Positions 1 through 8,292 of a stretch of DNA of 64,000 bases are shown piece by piece. This DNA is from Mycobacterium sp. UM_CSW. Its GTDB lineage: Bacteria; Actinomycetota; Actinomycetes; Mycobacteriales; Mycobacteriaceae. Each line of letters starts with the position of its first letter. Position 1 is the first letter of the stretch. The notes under the pieces are model-generated. The model did no database searches, was not told where the DNA came from, and was given only the letters and a program-made list of their open reading frames with translations. Position numbers and translations under genes: made by a program. The stretch spans positions 124,001 to 188,000 of the forward strand of contig NZ_AUWQ01000001.1 of NCBI RefSeq assembly GCF_000455205.1. The letters run 5' to 3'.

Positions 1-265
1 CGTCGTCGAAATGGTCGCCGTGGTAGTGCGACAAGACGATCAGGTCGATAGGTGGCAGGTCGGCGATCTGGCAGGCGGGCTCGACTTCGCGACGGGCCCA
101 TATGCCGTGGCCCAAATTGACGTGCTCGCCTTTGTGGAGGAAGGCGGGATCGGTCAGGATCGTCAGTCCGCAAAACCGGATCAAGGTGGTGGCGTTACCG
201 ATAAAATAAACATCGCCTTCGTCGAAATCGGCTGTGCCACTGCTCGTTAGGTTCAAGGAAGTCAT
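1..265 (-). CDS. MBL-fold metallo-hydrolase (partial, 5' part only)
   Basis: The first 88 codons of a leftward gene that runs off the left edge of the window. The protein opens MTSLNLTSSGTADF and has the beta-lactamase-fold N-terminus, with a TDPAF segment (around residue 39) and the metal-binding motif HYHGDH at about residues 80-85. That motif matches the HxHxDH signature of the metallo-beta-lactamase superfamily, which binds two metal ions and hydrolyses varied substrates. The ATG follows an AGGAG ribosome-binding site about 8 bases upstream. The gene is divergent from the MFS exporter, with about 170 bases between them. The substrate cannot be inferred; UlaG-like or quinoprotein-relay-type hydrolases are possibilities. 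Confidence 0.85.
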   Translation of the reverse strand, partial: MTSLNLTSSGTADFDEGDVYFIGNATTLIRFCGLTILTDPAFLHKGEHVNLGHGIWARREVEPACQIADLPPIDLIVLSHYHGDHFDD

Positions 266-434
266 CGCGTGTTCTCCTACCCTTGGTGATTCCCTGCCAT
301 TGTGATGCTCGTCCCGCTACCAGTTTTGGGATATGGCGATTCCAGTCTGGGGCAGATCATGCCGACGGGCTAGACCCGCGGCGTTCAGGTCCCGCTATGC
401 ACCGCGATGCGGCCATGGCGCAGAATGCTCAGCC

Positions 435-1931
435 GTGGACCAGCGCACGGGCAGTGAACCCGTCGGGCCACGCCAGTTGCCGTTGGCGTCGGCCGGTGCA
501 CGCTGGCTCATCGCCGCGGCCGTCCTGGGTTCGGGCATTGCGCTGCTGGACGGCACCGTCGTCAACGTCGCGCTGCCGGCTATTGGGCGCGACTTGGGCG
601 GGGGTTTGACCGGCCAACAGTGGGTCCTCGACGGCTACCTGCTGACGCTGAGTGCGCTGCTGCTCACCGGTGGCGCGGCGGGCGACCGCTATGGGCGCCG
701 ACGGGTTTTCGTCGCCGGGCTGGTCGTCTTCACCGCGGCCTCCGTCGGCTGCGGTCTTTCGCCGACGGTCGGATGGCTGGTCGGCGCGCGGCTGGTGCAG
801 GGTGTCGGCGCGGCGGCGCTGGTTCCGGGCAGCCTGGCGTTGATCGACGCCGGCATCGTCGACGACGACCGGGGCCGGGCGGTCGGGATCTGGGCGGGCA
901 TGTCCGGGGTGACGACTGCGCTGGGTCCGTTCATCGGCGGCTGGCTGGTCGATGCGGCGTCGTGGCGCTGGGTGTTCTTCCTGAACCTTCCGCTGGCCGT
1001 GGCGGTGCTGTGGATCGCCGCCCGGCACATCCCCGAATCGCGCGATCCCACTGCGCGGGGCGGTCCGGACGTCCTGGGGACCGCCGCCGTCACCGTCGGG
1101 CTGTCCGGGGTGATCTACGCGCTGATCGAGGCTCCTTCGCGCGGTTGGACTTTCGTCACGACGGTGTCCGCCGCCGTCGGTGTGGCGGCGCTGCTCGCTT
1201 TTCCGGCGATCGAACGACGCGCGCAATCGCCGCTGCTGCCGTTGCGGCTCTTGCGATCCCGGCAATTCACCGGCGCCAACCTCGCGACCCTGGCCGTCTA
1301 CACCGCCATCGGCGGGGCGCTGTTCCTGCTGGCCCTGCAGCTGCAACAAAGCCTGCACTACTCCGCGCTCGCCGCGGGGCTGGCGATGCTGCCGATGACG
1401 ATCATCATGCTGATCGGCTCGCCGTGGGCCGGCGCCCTCGGGCAGCGGGCCGGGCCGCGGCTGCCCATGACGGTCGGGCCGCTGATCGCCGCGGCGGGTT
1501 TGGCGTTGATGGCGCGGATCGCGCCCGGGGCGACCTATCTCGGCGCGGTGCTGCCCGCCGTCGTCGTTTTCGGCGTCGGGCTGGCAATCACCGTGGCGCC
1601 GTTGACCGCCGCCGTCCTCTCCGCCGTTCCCGACGGCTACGCGGGCACCGCCTCCGGCGTCAACAACGCCGTCGCGCGCCTCGCCGGGTTGCTTGCCGTC
1701 GCCGTGCTGCCGGCTGCGGCCGGCATCACCGCCGCGCCAGGACAGCCGCTCGGTCCCGGCTTCTCAGTGGCGATGATCATCACCGCCGTCGCATGCGTGG
1801 TCGGCGCCTTGATAGCGGCGCTGACCGTCCGGACCGGCGGGGACTACGCCCACCAGGTGCTGCCCGGCATCAACCACGCCTGCCAGGACCCGTGCACCAG
1901 ACGCCCGGGCCTCGCCGACGACGCGGCCTAG
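435..1931 (+). CDS. MFS drug exporter, DHA2 (EmrB/QacA) family
   Basis: An inner-membrane proton-driven exporter of the 14-helix DHA2 type. After a short N-terminus the protein shows the helix-1 motif LLDGTVVNVALPAI (motif D1 of DHA families), GDRYGRRRVFVAGL after helix 2 (motif A), GARLVQGVGAAALVPGSLALI (motif B with its Arg) and LGPFIGGWLVDAASWRWVFFLNLP (motif C, antiporter signature). Many hydrophobic segments follow to the C-terminus. GTG at 435 is preferred because residues before it (an in-frame ATG lies at 333) are Arg-rich and unlike the family; 498 residues is normal length. The stop overlaps the convergent MMPL gene by 4 bases. Substrate unknown. Confidence 0.88.
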   Translation: MDQRTGSEPVGPRQLPLASAGARWLIAAAVLGSGIALLDGTVVNVALPAIGRDLGGGLTGQQWVLDGYLLTLSALLLTGGAAGDRYGRRRVFVAGLVVFTAASVGCGLSPTVGWLVGARLVQGVGAAALVPGSLALIDAGIVDDDRGRAVGIWAGMSGVTTALGPFIGGWLVDAASWRWVFFLNLPLAVAVLWIAARHIPESRDPTARGGPDVLGTAAVTVGLSGVIYALIEAPSRGWTFVTTVSAAVGVAALLAFPAIERRAQSPLLPLRLLRSRQFTGANLATLAVYTAIGGALFLLALQLQQSLHYSALAAGLAMLPMTIIMLIGSPWAGALGQRAGPRLPMTVGPLIAAAGLALMARIAPGATYLGAVLPAVVVFGVGLAITVAPLTAAVLSAVPDGYAGTASGVNNAVARLAGLLAVAVLPAAAGITAAPGQPLGPGFSVAMIITAVACVVGALIAALTVRTGGDYAHQVLPGINHACQDPCTRRPGLADDAA

Positions 1932-4294
1932 GTTGGGAATGCGGAAAGCGCTTCGGGGAGAACGCAGCTTCTCGGCGCGGTCGTCTCGTGCGCTACGGCG
2001 CCACCCTCACTGATTCCGAACCGCTCGTGCAGCCGCGCCAGCCACTTGGGCGCCCACCAGTTCCACCGTCCCATCACATGCATGAACGCCGGCAGCAGCA
2101 CCACGCGCACCAGGGTGGCGTCCGCGGCCACGGCGAGCGTCAGGCCCACTCCGAACATCCGCATGAACGACACCTGCGCGGCGATCAACGCGGCGAACGA
2201 AATCGACATCACCAGCGCCGCCGCCGTTACTACCCGACCCGTGCGGGCCACGCCGAGCACGACGCTCTCGTCGTTGTCGGCGCGGGTGCGTCCCGAGGCG
2301 AGCCAGAATTCACGGATGCGCGAAACAACGAAGACTTCGTAGTCCATAGACAGGCCGAAGGCGATGCAGAACAGCAGCACCGGCATGTTGGCCACCAGCG
2401 TCCCGGTGGATGTGGTCCCGAGGCCGCCGAGGTGGTGGTCCTGGAAAATCCACACCATCGCGCCGAACGCCGCCGTCAGCGAAAGCATGTTGAGGACAAG
2501 AGCTTTGAGCGGCATCACGACGCTGCCCGTCAGGAGGAACAGCAATACGAACGTGACCGAGGCTATCAGGCCCAGCACCAGGGGCAGGCGTGACGTGATC
2601 GCGTTGACGCTGTCGCGATTGGTCTGCGCGGTCCCGCCGAACTCGACCGTCCTCCCGTCGGGCCGGGGTACCCCGTGCAGGCTGCGCAGCTGGGCTTCGG
2701 ACCGGTCGGAGAAGAGCGGCGCGGTGGTCCTGATGGTGAGAAACGCGCTGCCCTGTACCCGGCCGGTCGGCGCCGAGGGGGGTGCGACCAGCGCCCCGGC
2801 AACGAAGGTGCCGACCGGACCCGACACCGCCGACACGTCGGGCTCCCGCGATAGATCCGCTGAGTACCTGGCGATTTCGGAATCCGGCACGCCGTCGATG
2901 TCCGGGACGACGACGCTGATCGAGGTGGCCGAGTCGTTGGCGAAATCGCTGCGCAACTGATCGCCGACCTGGCGAGCCGACGCGGAGTTCGGCAGCACCC
3001 GGTCATCTGGAAATCCCCACCGCACCCCAAGGAACGGCATACCGACCAGCAACAACAACCCAACTACGCTCAGTCCGATGGGAATCGCGTGCCGGATGAC
3101 GAATCTCGTTGATCGATACCAGAATTCCTCTTCCACGGGCATGCGGGCCGGCGCCGTCCGGCCGCGCACGCGGCGCACTAGCCGGCGCACGTCCAGCGCG
3201 TTCAATCGATCCCCGAGTAAGACGATGGCCGCGGGCGTGATCACCACCGCCGCCGTCGCGGTGAACGCGACCGTCGCGATTCCCGCGTAGCCGAACGACT
3301 TCAGGAAGTGCATCGGAAACAGGATCATCGCGGCCATCGACAGCGCGACCGTCGTGGCCGAGAACAACACCGTGCGGCCCGCGGTCGCCATGGTGTGAAT
3401 GAGCGCGTCGTCGCGGCTTGCTCCTCCGGCCATCTCGTCCCGGAAGCGGCTGACGATGAGCAACGTGTAGTCGATCGCCAGGGCCAGGCCCAACGCGGTG
3501 CTGAGGTTGAGCGCAAAGATCGACACATCGGTGGTGAACGCGATCAGGCGGAGCACCGCGAGCGTGCCCAGGATCGACATTCCGCCGATCGCGATGGGCA
3601 AGGCGGCGGTGAACAAGCCGCCGAACACCCACACCAGCACGACGAAGCTGAGCGGGATGGCGATCGCCTCCACTACCAGCACGTCGCGCTGCGCCTGCTC
3701 CGTGATCTGCGCGTTGACCATTGCGACCCCGCCTGACCGCACGCCGACCCCGTTGCGGTCATGCGCGAACCGGTGCGACAGGGCGTCTGCGTACTTTTGT
3801 GAGTCGGTCTCGCCGCCACTGATACCCGCGACGATCAGCCCGGACCTTCCGTCCTTGCTCACCAGCGACGCGGCGGCGGCCGGCGGCGCGGTCCATGCCG
3901 ACGTCACGCTGGTCACGTGCGCGGACCGGCTCAGCTGATCGGCGATATCGGTGCCGACTGCGCGGGCCGCCGTGCTCGTGGCGCCGCCCGGGTCGGAAAC
4001 GATGAACAGCAATTGCACGTCGCCCTGGCCGAACTTGTCGGTCAGAAGCTTTGCTGCCCTTGCCGATTCGGACGTGGGATCCTGCAGTCCGCCGGCCGAC
4101 AGGCTCTTGGCGACCGGGATCCCGAAGATGCCCGCGGCCACCATCACGAGCCCTGCGATAGCGATCGTCCGCGCCGGGGCGGCAATGGCCAGCCCTGCGA
4201 TGCGGCGCAGCAGGCCGCCCCGGAATGCACGGGTGGTGTCGGTGACCGCCGTCCTACGGGTCGTGGCTCCAGACCGTCCGATGTCGCCCGCCAT
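1928..4294 (-). CDS. MMPL-domain RND transporter
   Basis: A 788-residue inner-membrane transporter with two repeated halves, each one transmembrane helix, a large extracytoplasmic loop and a five-helix bundle. The two membrane cores carry the Asp-Tyr pairs of RND/MMPL proteins: ALAIDYTLLIVSRFRDE in the first half and GLSMDYEVFVVSRIREFW in the second. It is shorter than the mycobacterial MmpL1-13 group and belongs to the general actinobacterial MMPL exporters of lipids or drugs. The ATG at 4294 is chosen over the GTG at 4303 because an AGGGCGG ribosome-binding site sits 9 bases before the ATG. It is divergent from a TetR gene across tandem GTCA/TGAC operators, which suggests local repression. 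Confidence 0.9.
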   Translation of the reverse strand: MAGDIGRSGATTRRTAVTDTTRAFRGGLLRRIAGLAIAAPARTIAIAGLVMVAAGIFGIPVAKSLSAGGLQDPTSESARAAKLLTDKFGQGDVQLLFIVSDPGGATSTAARAVGTDIADQLSRSAHVTSVTSAWTAPPAAAASLVSKDGRSGLIVAGISGGETDSQKYADALSHRFAHDRNGVGVRSGGVAMVNAQITEQAQRDVLVVEAIAIPLSFVVLVWVFGGLFTAALPIAIGGMSILGTLAVLRLIAFTTDVSIFALNLSTALGLALAIDYTLLIVSRFRDEMAGGASRDDALIHTMATAGRTVLFSATTVALSMAAMILFPMHFLKSFGYAGIATVAFTATAAVVITPAAIVLLGDRLNALDVRRLVRRVRGRTAPARMPVEEEFWYRSTRFVIRHAIPIGLSVVGLLLLVGMPFLGVRWGFPDDRVLPNSASARQVGDQLRSDFANDSATSISVVVPDIDGVPDSEIARYSADLSREPDVSAVSGPVGTFVAGALVAPPSAPTGRVQGSAFLTIRTTAPLFSDRSEAQLRSLHGVPRPDGRTVEFGGTAQTNRDSVNAITSRLPLVLGLIASVTFVLLFLLTGSVVMPLKALVLNMLSLTAAFGAMVWIFQDHHLGGLGTTSTGTLVANMPVLLFCIAFGLSMDYEVFVVSRIREFWLASGRTRADNDESVVLGVARTGRVVTAAALVMSISFAALIAAQVSFMRMFGVGLTLAVAADATLVRVVLLPAFMHVMGRWNWWAPKWLARLHERFGISEGGAVAHETTAPRSCVLPEALSAFPT

Positions 4295-4345
4295 GGGGAC
4301 CACCCGCCCTTAAAAAAATTCCGATCTCAACGGTCGGTGACTTTT

Positions 4346-4361
4346 GTCAACAATGGGTGAC
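4346..4361. promoter_or_regulatory. TetR operator candidate, copy 1 (GTCA-N8-TGAC)
   Basis: The sequence GTCAACAATGGGTGAC forms a perfect 4-bp inverted repeat around 8 bases and shares 13 of 16 positions with the second copy 45 bases away. It lies between the divergent MMPL and TetR genes, so binding by the TetR product is the simple reading. No binding data are implied. Confidence 0.5.
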
Positions 4362-4390
4362 TTGAAGCGTACGCCGCGTCGCGGCCTCAA

Positions 4391-4406
4391 GTCAACAGCG
4401 GCTGAC
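4391..4406. promoter_or_regulatory. TetR operator candidate, copy 2 (GTCA-N8-TGAC)
   Basis: GTCAACAGCGGCTGAC, the second copy of the repeat, ends 13 bases before the TetR ATG. A repressor bound here would cover the TetR promoter and start, consistent with autoregulation. Confidence 0.5.
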
Positions 4407-4419
4407 ATACAGTTTGGGG

Positions 4420-4980
4420 ATGGGTGCGAAGAGGCCTCGAAATGCAGCTCAGACCCGCGCCGACATCCTCGCGGCGGCGCGCCGCCGTTTCGCGACGGAA
4501 GGTTTCGAGCGCACCACCTTGCGGGCCATCGCGGCGGATGTCGGCGTGGACGCTGCGCTGGTGATCCGCTACTTCGGCAGCAAGCAGGACTTGTTCGCCA
4601 CAGCGACCGAATTCACCATCAAGCTGCCGGACCTGACCAGGGCCGACCCGAGCGACATCGCGGACATGCTGCTGCCGCGCTATTTCGCGGTGTGGGAAGA
4701 CGACCAGTCGTTCCTGGCGTTGCTGCGGGCGGCGATGACAAGCCGGGTCGCGGCGGACACGCTCAACGAAACTTTGGCCACGCATGTCGCGCCGACGCTG
4801 AGGGGCGCCACGCCGGACCATCACGTGCAGCGGATTGCGTTGACGGATGCGTTCGTCATTGGGCTTGCCGCGACGCGATCCGTGCTCGGCACACCGATAG
4901 CCAACCTCAGCCGCGAAGAACTCAGCCGCTGGGCCGGCCCGGTCTTTCGGCAGCTACTAACTGGGCCGGCCCCGTCGTAA
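4420..4980 (+). CDS. TetR-family regulator
   Basis: A 186-residue one-component repressor. Residues about 12-58 form the TetR helix-turn-helix domain, with ILAAARRRFATEGFERTTLRAIAADVGVDAALVIRYF in the expected arrangement, followed by an all-helical ligand domain. The ATG at 4420 gives the normal TetR N-terminus; an in-frame TTG lies at 4414. No strong ribosome-binding site is visible and the upstream operator is very close, which fits a leaderless transcript. The gene is divergent from the MMPL exporter and probably controls it and itself. The ligand is unknown. Confidence 0.88.
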   Translation: MGAKRPRNAAQTRADILAAARRRFATEGFERTTLRAIAADVGVDAALVIRYFGSKQDLFATATEFTIKLPDLTRADPSDIADMLLPRYFAVWEDDQSFLALLRAAMTSRVAADTLNETLATHVAPTLRGATPDHHVQRIALTDAFVIGLAATRSVLGTPIANLSREELSRWAGPVFRQLLTGPAPS

Positions 4981-5018
4981 TATCGCGCTGGTCACCCTGC
5001 TGAATGCGGCCCCCGTCC

Positions 5019-5732
5019 CTAACCGGTGACCGTCATCTGATCGTTGCTGCTGGCCCACGACCGGGCGAAGACGTCGATCGGCACCTGTTCGTCGCGGCCC
5101 TCCTCGCTGCCGCTGTCGTTGAGGTGCACGATGCCGGCCGCGGTGTCGACGCCGGTGACCACGACGGCGTGGTTGGCTTCCGGTTGGCCGTCCGGGGTCT
5201 TGTCCTCGACAGGCTCGCGCCAGATGACTTCGGAGTTGACCCCGACGATCACCTTGCGGCCCTTGGCCAGATCCTGCTCGAGCGCCGACATACCGGTCGG
5301 GACACCGGTCTTCGCGGCGCTCTCCTCGTCGGTGGAGGTGGCGCGGATGCCGTAGTGCGCGAGGAGCGCCGGCTCGTCGTCGAACGAGGTGCCGGCGCCG
5401 GGTTTGCGCTTCTTCGGCTTGGTGTAGATCGGTCCGGCGTGGACGGTGCTCGGCGTGGCCTGGGCCAGCTTGACGATGGCCTGCTCGGAGGGCGGCTTGC
5501 CGGTCAATTCACCGACCACGTCGGCGACCGCCATCTCCACGCAGTCGTCGTCGTATCCCTGGTAGCGCCAGAACGGGGCGGCCGCCGCGGGGTTGCCGTA
5601 CAGCGTGCCCGCGCCGCGCGGCGGGTCGGGGGTGGCGTGCGCGCTGACCACCGCCGGGCCCAGCGCGGTGGCGGCCGCCAGCAGGGCCACGCCCGCCGCC
5701 CGGGCCGCGGTCGCAGTGCGGGTGCCGATCAT
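5019..5732 (-). CDS. secreted C39-like (papain-fold) peptidase-domain protein
   Basis: A 237-residue exported protein. The start at 5732 gives a typical Sec signal peptide (Arg-rich start, hydrophobic VALLAAATALGPAVVSAHA, cleavage near residue 32). The mature part resembles the peptidase C39-like 2 family found in actinobacterial secreted proteins. It has a Cys in a DDDCVEMAV segment near the N-terminus, a His in NHAVVVTGVD, and an Asp or Asn in HLNDSGSEEG, which fit a Cys-His-Asp triad. It is divergent from an alpha/beta hydrolase gene. Whether it is a protease, a transglutaminase-like enzyme or inactive is not shown by the sequence. Confidence 0.75.
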   Translation of the reverse strand: MIGTRTATAARAAGVALLAAATALGPAVVSAHATPDPPRGAGTLYGNPAAAAPFWRYQGYDDDCVEMAVADVVGELTGKPPSEQAIVKLAQATPSTVHAGPIYTKPKKRKPGAGTSFDDEPALLAHYGIRATSTDEESAAKTGVPTGMSALEQDLAKGRKVIVGVNSEVIWREPVEDKTPDGQPEANHAVVVTGVDTAAGIVHLNDSGSEEGRDEQVPIDVFARSWASSNDQMTVTG

Positions 5733-5776
5733 GCCGTGAATATCTGAGGAGAGTGGCGCGGCGTTACTTTGTTGAG

Positions 5777-6685
5777 ATGCCACGTCCGATGCGCTTCGAC
5801 GTCAGCGACGCCGTCGGCGAGCAGGCCTGGCTGGCGGCCACCTACTACCCGGCGCCCCGCGGCGCCGACGCCCTACTCGTCTGCCTGCCGGGCGGCACCT
5901 ACAGTCGCGACTACTGGGACCTGAAGTTCCCCGGCCGCAGCGGCTACAGCTTCGCGGATTTCGCCACCGAGAACGGCTACGGCGTGGTGACGATCGATCC
6001 GCTGGGCACCGGCGAAAGTTCCAAGCCGGCAAGAGATTTCGATTTCACCGACATAGCCGCCGCGCTCGCGCGGGCCGTCTCCGCGCTGCCGGAGGCGACG
6101 GGCGAGCGCGTCCGCACGCTGGCCGTGGCGCATTCGCTGGGCGGTTACCTCGCAATCGTTCAGCAATCGCTGTTTTCCAGCTACGCGGGCCTGGCGGTCC
6201 TCGGCTGCACCAACCAGTACGTCGCGCCGCTGAACCTGGATGCCGGCTTCATCGCCCGGGCGGGCACCGCCGAGGGCCGCGCCGAGCTGGCCCGGCAGAT
6301 CCTCGCCGCCCTTCCCGAGCCGTATGCCGAGGGCCCGCGCGAGTACCTGCAGAGCTGGTTTCACCTGGCCGATGTGCCCGCCGACGTCGTGGCGGCGGAC
6401 TGTGTCACCGCAAAGTCGGTGGTACCGCGGGTATTCGGCACCGCAATGATCCCCGGCGTGGTCGCCGAGCACGCGGCACAGATCGACGTTCCGGTGCTCG
6501 TCGGCTTCGGCGTCGTCGACGTCTCACCGGACCCACGCGCGGAGGCCGGCCTGTACCGCCGCAGCCCCGACCTCACGACCGTCGTGCTTCCCGAAAGCGC
6601 GCACTGCCACAACATGGCGTCGAGCCGCCAGCGGCTGTGGAGGCGCGTGCTCGATTGGGCCGCGACCGTAAAGTGTGCGTCGTGA
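5777..6685 (+). CDS. alpha/beta-hydrolase-fold protein
   Basis: A 302-residue cytoplasmic hydrolase. It has the oxyanion-region segment LPGGTYSRDYWD, the nucleophile elbow AHSLGG (Ser about residue 119), an acid candidate in GVVDVSPDPRAEA and a late His in ESAHCHNMA, which gives a full Ser-Asp-His triad in order. The start at ATG 5777 gives MPRPMRFDV; an upstream in-frame GTG at 5753 abuts its own purine run too closely to be used. The 3' end overlaps the DoxX gene by 4 bases (GTGA), so the two are translationally coupled. Ester or lactone hydrolysis is likely, substrate unknown. Confidence 0.8.
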   Translation: MPRPMRFDVSDAVGEQAWLAATYYPAPRGADALLVCLPGGTYSRDYWDLKFPGRSGYSFADFATENGYGVVTIDPLGTGESSKPARDFDFTDIAAALARAVSALPEATGERVRTLAVAHSLGGYLAIVQQSLFSSYAGLAVLGCTNQYVAPLNLDAGFIARAGTAEGRAELARQILAALPEPYAEGPREYLQSWFHLADVPADVVAADCVTAKSVVPRVFGTAMIPGVVAEHAAQIDVPVLVGFGVVDVSPDPRAEAGLYRRSPDLTTVVLPESAHCHNMASSRQRLWRRVLDWAATVKCAS

Positions 6686-7146
6686 CCCAGACTCTCGATG
6701 CACGGCTCGCCCCATTTACGCCCTCGGTGCTCAGCCTTTTTCGGTTCGTCTACGGCTTGCTCTTCGCCGCGAGTGGCTCGATCATCCTCTTCGATTGGCC
6801 CGTCCGTCCGGCCTTTCCCGCGGGGTTCGGTACCTGGCCCACCTGGTATGCCGGCCTGATCGAGTTCGTCACGGGGCTCCTGATCGCGGCCGGGTTGTTC
6901 ACCCGCCCCGCCGCTTTCATCGCGTCAGGGCAGATGGCGGTCGCCTATTTCTGGATGCACCAACCGAAGGCGCTGTGGCCGGTCGGCGAACCGCCTGCGG
7001 GCAACGGTGGGCTGTTGGCGATCCTGTTCTGCTTCGCTTTCTTCCTGCTGGTCTTCACCGGCGGCGGGCGCTACTCGATCGACGCCCTGCGCGCCGGGCG
7101 CGCTACACCGCGCAGTGCGGGTGCGGTTCCGGGTCGAAACACGTGA
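6682..7146 (+). CDS. DoxX-family membrane protein
   Basis: A 154-residue protein with four hydrophobic helices and the DoxX-type arrangement: a first helix with RFVYGLLFAASGSIILF, a middle GLIEFVTGLLIAAGLFTRPAAF, and a last FCFAFFLLVFTGGGRYSID. DoxX proteins sit in the cytoplasmic membrane; mycobacterial members have been linked to oxidative stress and thiol metabolism. The GTG start is chosen from the 4-base overlap with the upstream hydrolase gene, so the pair forms one operon. The last 44 bases overlap a convergent small gene. Confidence 0.82.
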   Translation: MTQTLDARLAPFTPSVLSLFRFVYGLLFAASGSIILFDWPVRPAFPAGFGTWPTWYAGLIEFVTGLLIAAGLFTRPAAFIASGQMAVAYFWMHQPKALWPVGEPPAGNGGLLAILFCFAFFLLVFTGGGRYSIDALRAGRATPRSAGAVPGRNT

Positions 7147-7348
7147 CGGTTCCATAGGGGCAGCGGGGCAGGTAGATGCCGCCGCCTTTCCGCCAGCCTT
7201 TCCGGACCAGCTTTCTGGCCAGGTAGCGCGACGCCGTCAGCGCCTTGGCTTTCTCCGGCGCGGGGTAAAGGCGGGGGTTGTCGTAGGCGTCATAGATGTC
7301 TTCGGCGAGTGCGTCGATGAGTTCGATGACGTCGCGGGGTGTGGCCAT
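7103..7348 (-). CDS. small conserved-type hypothetical protein (81 aa)
   Basis: I do not recognise a named family. The protein is 81 residues, with an acidic helical N-terminal half (MATPRDVIELIDALAEDIYD) and a basic middle (ARKLVRKGWRKGGG) followed by a C-terminus with two Cys and several His/Pro residues. It starts at ATG with a purine-rich GGTGAAG stretch a few bases upstream. Codon choice looks normal for the genome. Its 3' end overlaps the convergent DoxX gene by 44 bases. No membrane segment or signal is visible. A nucleic-acid-binding role would fit the basic patch but is a guess. Confidence 0.55.
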   Translation of the reverse strand: MATPRDVIELIDALAEDIYDAYDNPRLYPAPEKAKALTASRYLARKLVRKGWRKGGGIYLPRCPYGTVTCFDPEPHPHCAV

Positions 7349-7442
7349 GCTTCACCAGGTTCCCGTTTCGATGACCAGGGAATCTTATCACCGGCACGTT
7401 CTCTGACCAGGCCCGTACTTCCGATCGACCAGCGATAATGGC

Positions 7443-7460
7443 ATTCTCTATATCCGAGAA
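7443..7460 (+). promoter_or_regulatory. TTCTC-N7-GAGAA inverted repeat upstream of SDR gene
   Basis: ATTCTCTATATCCGAGAA lies 31 bases before the SDR start. A near copy (ATTCTC-N5-CCGAGA in common, same orientation to the gene) lies before the enoyl-CoA hydratase gene at 12455-12472. It may be an operator for one shared regulator. Confidence 0.35.
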
Positions 7461-7491
7461 GCCATTTCCGCGCGGACGAGAGGACATCCAG

Positions 7492-8292
7492 ATGGGCGCA
7501 GACCGACGATGCGACGGGCTGGTCGCGCTCGTCACGGGAAGCAGCCGGGGCCTGGGCAAGGCGATCGCCGAGCGGCTCGCCGCGCACGGTGCCACGGTGG
7601 CGCTCACCGCCCGCACGATGGAACCAGATGCCAAGTACCAGGGATCCCTGAGCCAGACCCGCGACGAGATCGTGGCCGCCGGTGGCCGCGCAGTCGCGGT
7701 CCAGGCGGACCTTTCGCAATCCGACGAGCGCGAAAGGATTTTCGCGGAGGTGGTGAGCGCCGTCGGCTCCCCGGACATCCTCGTCAACAACGCCGCGGTC
7801 ACGTTCCTGCGGCCGCTCGACGGCTTCCCCGAGCGGCGGGCCCGGCTGATGATCGAGATGCACGTCCTCGGCCCGCTGCACCTCAGCCAGTTGGCGATCC
7901 CCGCGATGCGGGAGCGGGGGCGGGGCTGGATCCTCAACCTGACGTCGGTGGGCGGCGACCTGCCGCCGGGGCCCCCGTTCTCCGAATTCGACCGGACCGC
8001 CGGCTTCGGCATCTACGGCACGGCCAAGGCCGCGCTGAACCGGCTCACCAAGAGCCTCGCCGCCGAGTTGTACGACGACGGCATCGCGGTCAACGCCGCC
8101 GCCCCGTCCAACCCGGTCGCGACCCCCGGGGCCGGCACCCTGGACCTGGCCAAGACCGACACCGAGGACATCGAACTGATCACCGAGACGGCCTTTCGGT
8201 TGTGCACCTGCGACCCGAAGACGATGACCGGGCGCATCGCGCACACCCAGCCCTTCCTGGCGGAAGTCGGCTGGTCGAAGCCGGTCGGCTAG
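7492..8292 (+). CDS. short-chain dehydrogenase/reductase (SDR)
   Basis: A 266-residue classical-type SDR using NAD(P)H. It shows the cofactor motif TGSSRGLG near the N-terminus, the NNAA motif, a catalytic Ser region NLTSVGG, and the YxxxK pair in GIYGTAKAAL. The insert GDLPPGPPFSEFDRTAGF between the Ser and Tyr motifs is longer than usual, and the tail is unusual for a classical SDR. ATG 7492 follows a GAGAGGA ribosome-binding site. The next gene, an APH-like kinase, starts with a GTG directly after this stop, so the two form an operon and probably act on one pathway. Substrate unknown. Confidence 0.87.
   Translation: MGADRRCDGLVALVTGSSRGLGKAIAERLAAHGATVALTARTMEPDAKYQGSLSQTRDEIVAAGGRAVAVQADLSQSDERERIFAEVVSAVGSPDILVNNAAVTFLRPLDGFPERRARLMIEMHVLGPLHLSQLAIPAMRERGRGWILNLTSVGGDLPPGPPFSEFDRTAGFGIYGTAKAALNRLTKSLAAELYDDGIAVNAAAPSNPVATPGAGTLDLAKTDTEDIELITETAFRLCTCDPKTMTGRIAHTQPFLAEVGWSKPVG

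Noticed and set aside
620-2593. Long open frames antisense or out of frame to the MFS exporter (up to 657 codons)
   Set aside because: Composition is dominated by Arg, Ala, Gly and Pro with no family pattern, as expected for shadow frames in high-GC DNA; the MFS and MMPL frames explain the region.
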